The translations under genes were made by a program, and so were the position numbers. From NCBI GenBank assembly GCA_018267385.1, contig JAFDYN010000003.1:116644-180643 (forward strand): a stretch of 64,000 nt of DNA, read 5' to 3'. Below the pieces are notes generated by a model. That model had not been told where the DNA came from. It ran no database searches and was given only the letters and a program-made list of their open reading frames with translations. Origin of the DNA: Bacteroidota bacterium. Lineage in GTDB: Bacteria; Bacteroidota; Bacteroidia; Chitinophagales; LD1. Shown in pieces: positions 60,888-64,000 of this stretch. How positions within the stretch are numbered: position 1 is the stretch's first letter; every line of letters begins with the position of its first letter.

Positions 60888-62525
60888 ATGGCTAAGTATA
60901 TATTTGTGACCGGAGGGGTAACCTCTTCGTTGGGTAAAGGTATTTTTGCCGCCTCGCTGGCCAAGCTGCTGCAGGCGCGCGGGCATCGCGTTACCATCCA
61001 GAAATTTGACCCCTATATCAATGTCGATCCGGGTACGCTCAATCCCTACGAGCACGGCGAGTGCTACGTGACGGAAGACGGCGCAGAGACCGATCTCGAC
61101 CTCGGCCACTACGAGCGATTCCTGAATGTGCCTACCTCACAAGCCAATAACGTGACCACCGGCCGTGTCTACCAGTATGTGATAAACAAAGAGCGCGAGG
61201 GCGCCTACCTGGGCAAGACAGTGCAGGTAATACCACATATCACTGATGAGATCAAGCGCCGCATGCTCCTGCTGGGGCAGACTGGCGAGTATGATATCGT
61301 GATCACTGAGCTGGGCGGTACTGTGGGTGATATAGAGGCGCAGCCATATATAGAGACTGTGCGCCAGATCATCTGGGAGCTGGGCCATAATAATGTACTG
61401 GTGTGCCATCTCACCCTGATACCATACCTCAAGTCGGCTAAAGAACTCAAGACCAAGCCGACCCAGCACTCTGTGAAGGAGCTGCAATCATACGGCCTGC
61501 AGCCGGATATCCTGGTGTGCCGCACGGAGCATCCGCTGTCTGACGACCTGAAGCGCAAGCTGGCACTCTTCTGCAATGTGAGCAATGACTCTGTGATACA
61601 GGCCTCTGACATGGAGACCATCTATGACATACCACTGGAGTACCAGCGGGAGAAGCTGGACCAGACAGTTCTGCGCAAACTGGAACTGCCGATAGAAGGC
61701 GAGCCTAACCTGGATAAGTGGAAGACCTTTATACAAAGGCTGAAGAATCCGACCTCTCAGGTGCGCATAGGTCTGGTGGGCAAATACATCGAGCTGCAGG
61801 ATGCCTACAAGTCCATCTTTGAATCCTTTATCCATGCGGGTGTGGCCAATAACTGCAAGGTGATAGTCGAGTCTATCCACTCTGAGGACCTGGAGGAGGG
61901 CAATATAGCCTCTACCCTGGGCCATCTGGATGGCATACTGGTAGCGCCGGGCTTTGGCAGCCGTGGGATAGAAGGCAAGATAGCTGCGATCAAATACGTG
62001 CGCGAGCATAATATCCCATTCCTCGGTATCTGCCTCGGTATGCAGATGGCAGTGATAGAGTGGGGCCGCCACATGCTGGGCCTGGCCGATGCACACTCTA
62101 CGGAGATGAACCCCGACTCAGGCAATCAGGTGATCTGCATGATGGAGGAGCAGAAGAAGATCAGCGCCAAGGGCGGCACGATGCGTCTCGGCGCGTACAA
62201 GTGCGCCATCACGCCGGGTACTAAGGCCTTTGACGCCTATGGCAGCACCAATATCACTGAGCGCCACCGCCACCGCTATGAGTTTAATAACGAATACCTG
62301 GATGCCTACGAGCAGTCAGGCATGATAGCCTCCGGCAAAAACCCTGATACGGGCCTCGTAGAGATCGTAGAGGTGCCTAATCATCCGTGGTTTGTGGGTG
62401 TGCAGTTTCACCCCGAGCTGAAGTCTACGGTAGAGAATCCGCATCCTGTCTTCATAGGCCTGATCAAGGCTGCTATGGAGTACAAGCAGAAGCGGGTAGG
62501 CGCCAAGGCGATGCAGGAGGCGTAG
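60888..62525 (+). CDS. pyrG: CTP synthase
   Basis: This 545-residue protein is of standard length. The N-terminal synthetase domain has [39 protein letters not shown] and the [15 protein letters not shown] segment. The C-terminal glutamine amidotransferase has the catalytic Cys in [17 protein letters not shown] and the His/Glu in [11 protein letters not shown]. It converts UTP to CTP with glutamine as ammonia donor. It stands alone with its own promoter and long leader. Confidence 0.98.
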   Translation: MAKYIFVTGGVTSSLGKGIFAASLAKLLQARGHRVTIQKFDPYINVDPGTLNPYEHGECYVTEDGAETDLDLGHYERFLNVPTSQANNVTTGRVYQYVINKEREGAYLGKTVQVIPHITDEIKRRMLLLGQTGEYDIVITELGGTVGDIEAQPYIETVRQIIWELGHNNVLVCHLTLIPYLKSAKELKTKPTQHSVKELQSYGLQPDILVCRTEHPLSDDLKRKLALFCNVSNDSVIQASDMETIYDIPLEYQREKLDQTVLRKLELPIEGEPNLDKWKTFIQRLKNPTSQVRIGLVGKYIELQDAYKSIFESFIHAGVANNCKVIVESIHSEDLEEGNIASTLGHLDGILVAPGFGSRGIEGKIAAIKYVREHNIPFLGICLGMQMAVIEWGRHMLGLADAHSTEMNPDSGNQVICMMEEQKKISAKGGTMRLGAYKCAITPGTKAFDAYGSTNITERHRHRYEFNNEYLDAYEQSGMIASGKNPDTGLVEIVEVPNHPWFVGVQFHPELKSTVENPHPVFIGLIKAAMEYKQKRVGAKAMQEA

Positions 62526-62556
62526 TTGGACACTACTTTGCAGAAGCCTTGCCGAT

Positions 62557-63324
62557 ATGAAACCGCATGTACTACTAATATTTCTGTCGCTCATGGCGCT
62601 TTGTGGTTGCACAGGTGACCACAAAGGCAAAATTGATAATGAGATAACCTTTACGGCGACACATCCGCGCCAGGGCAACCTGTTCGACTCTATACACGAT
62701 TTACGCCTAAGGGAGATAACCGGAAAAGATTCCATCGAGCTATTGGCTGTACATCACGTGGTGGCGCAGGGAGAAGCTGTAGAGCAGATACTCTATCTGG
62801 ACCGCAGCGCGGCGAGACTGGACAAATTCAGGTTGGAATCGAATGGCTTTGGGCCAATGGAATTTGATTCCGGTATACTACGGCATAATCCTCTGCCCGC
62901 CATGAACGGAAGCTATGTGCAGGTCTTCAGCTATAAAGGCCAGTACATAATGGCCAATGTCGGCGACCAGGTCAATAGTGAGCAAATGGTAGTGACAGAC
63001 AGCGCTATCGTATGGATACCTAATGGATTTAACTTTTTGTATTATAAAAGCGGTCAGCAGTCTGGTAATATTGTGACCTACGTAGTGGCTGATGAGCAAC
63101 GGAAGTCAACAGACACCATTCAGATCAAAATGCTGGGCGGTTCATACAATCTGCAACTCTGGCACTGGCCTCATGAATATGGCTCTAATTACGTCATGAT
63201 GATGCCTATTGAAAATCTAGGTAATGTACCTGAGATCAATGCGCACAACAATAAATCGATGGACGGCAATATGGATGTAACATTTGACAGGATCAACTAC
63301 GATTCAATTATGAATAGCAAGTAG
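62557..63324 (+). CDS. Lipoprotein of unknown function
   Basis: This 255-residue protein has a lipoprotein signal (HVLLIFLSLMALCGC). The mature part looks beta-rich (VVAQGEAVEQILYLDRSAAR, YVQVFSYKGQYIMANVGDQV). No family is recognised. It seems more AT-rich than pyrG upstream. It lies 11 bp before a second lipoprotein gene, with which it probably forms an operon. Confidence 0.7.
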   Translation: MKPHVLLIFLSLMALCGCTGDHKGKIDNEITFTATHPRQGNLFDSIHDLRLREITGKDSIELLAVHHVVAQGEAVEQILYLDRSAARLDKFRLESNGFGPMEFDSGILRHNPLPAMNGSYVQVFSYKGQYIMANVGDQVNSEQMVVTDSAIVWIPNGFNFLYYKSGQQSGNIVTYVVADEQRKSTDTIQIKMLGGSYNLQLWHWPHEYGSNYVMMMPIENLGNVPEINAHNNKSMDGNMDVTFDRINYDSIMNSK

Positions 63325-63335
63325 CTTTGCACGGC

Positions 63336-64000
63336 ATGAAGTACCTCACTCTCTTATTGCCAATATGCCTGCTGATGGGTGCTTGCCATGCACGCATACA
63401 GCAGACAGATACTATATCTGAGCGTGGCCCTGACAGTATCTATGCGGCCTATCTGGTCATGGCGCGCTGCCTGCCGGACTCGATGGGGAAGATAGCGCCC
63501 TATGTGGCGACAGAGCGGGATTCCGGCACTATATACGAAGTGCTCGACTCGCCTTATCTCGCTATAGGCAGGCTGATAGATACCACGCATGTTTTTGCAG
63601 TGTCGTGCAGGAATGTAAATGACGATAGTGCTGCCCTCGGTATCTATAGCTATGATAACGGATGGAAAGCTGCCAGAAAGTTTACGGTGCCCTTTGGCGT
63701 GCAGTTCATTTCTTATGTCAATACAGATACAGATGCTGCGCATCTGGAGATCATGCTCAGCAGCACGGGTACGCTGGTCAGGGGTGGCAGACACCGGCTT
63801 TATCGGTACTACGCTCCGTCCGGCTATTGGGCTTATGGCGGGGAGTTCTTTTGTGGACCGGATGAGGTCAGCCCTGAGACTACGGGTAGCGGCTGTAAGA
63901 TTGACGCCGCTCACAACAGGATATGGGTAACCTCAGAAGGAGTAGATGGGAATGCGGGTAGGTCTACCTACATCTGGCGGGGTACTGCTCTGATACTCCT
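63336..64000 (+). CDS. Lipoprotein of unknown function (3' end cut by window)
   Basis: An ATG at 63336 opens a frame that stays open to the window end (221 codons). The N-terminus, MKYLTLLLPICLLMGAC, is a lipoprotein signal. The mature part contains repeated beta-like segments (YLAIGRLIDTTHVFAVSCRN, LVRGGRHRLYRYYAPSGYWA). It follows the previous lipoprotein gene by 11 bp. No family is recognised. Confidence 0.65.
   Translation, partial: MKYLTLLLPICLLMGACHARIQQTDTISERGPDSIYAAYLVMARCLPDSMGKIAPYVATERDSGTIYEVLDSPYLAIGRLIDTTHVFAVSCRNVNDDSAALGIYSYDNGWKAARKFTVPFGVQFISYVNTDTDAAHLEIMLSSTGTLVRGGRHRLYRYYAPSGYWAYGGEFFCGPDEVSPETTGSGCKIDAAHNRIWVTSEGVDGNAGRSTYIWRGTALIL

Overview
The window looks like a chromosomal segment of a Bacteroidota bacterium, most likely from the Chitinophagaceae/Chitinophagales. 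The evidence is: two TonB-dependent receptors with carboxypeptidase-regulatory-like N-termini; a PorV-like protein next to a very long PorU-type (gingipain-fold) sortase of the type IX secretion system; dialkylresorcinol genes of the flexirubin type; a CcmE variant with a Cys instead of the heme His; and several promoters of the Bacteroidota form (TTTG, about 19 bp, TAnnTTTG). Start codons mostly lack Shine-Dalgarno sequences. GC content is moderate, yet AUA is a very common isoleucine codon. There is no phage, plasmid, transposase or CRISPR; this is core and accessory chromosome sprinkled with short palindromic repeats.

Layout. 1-7.1 kb: hmgA (cut by the window edge), a GNAT acetyltransferase, a luciferase-like monooxygenase, two exported proteins of unknown function, ruvB, a PhoD-type phosphatase, a 208-bp inverted-repeat element and ccmE. 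7.2-17.9 kb: a small exported acidic/His protein, a PepSY-like protein and a TonB receptor that look like one uptake module; a polytopic glycosyltransferase; an unknown all-helical protein with an HTH-like N-terminus; an alkaline-phosphatase-superfamily enzyme; and a second TonB receptor with a lipoprotein partner. 18-22.3 kb: tRNA-Glu, pgk, pabB and tyrS. 22.4-29.5 kb: a small AcpH-like protein, a PorV/PorQ-family protein and the 1749-residue PorU2-like sortase. 29.5-40.6 kb: three signalling systems (response regulator plus PAS kinase; NarL-type kinase plus LuxR-type regulator; a receiver-PAS-PAS-kinase hybrid), separated by an SPFH/GYF protein with a zinc-ribbon TIM44-like membrane partner and a D-cysteine desulfhydrase/ACC-deaminase-like enzyme.

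40.6-47.8 kb: a compact pigment-lipid cluster, darA, darB, a hotdog dehydratase, a small conserved protein, a BtrH-type acyl transferase-like protein, and an ABC-2 exporter ATPase and permease, with prmC translationally coupled to the end. The enzymes fit dialkylresorcinol formation, tailoring and export; the aryl-polyene genes and the carrier protein needed for complete flexirubin are not in the window. 47.8-52.3 kb: fabH, a 38-residue membrane protein, an SCP2-CaiB fusion and a WG-repeat/TPR protein read in one direction. 52.4-58.3 kb: an SGNH hydrolase, the biotin operon bioB-bioF-bioD-bioA and an exported carboxypeptidase-regulatory-like protein. 58.5-64 kb: ilvE, divergent small genes, pyrG with a long leader, and two lipoproteins (the last cut by the window end).

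The observations most worth a second look are a short GACCACGG-type repeat inserted in frame into two unrelated proteins (PabB and SCP2-CaiB) and read in the same frame both times; a tyrosyl-tRNA synthetase whose HIGH signature reads GVGN; the darAB/BtrH/ABC cluster, which suggests a candidate for the ester-forming step; and the SPFH-GYF/zinc-ribbon pair, which resembles an envelope-stress module.
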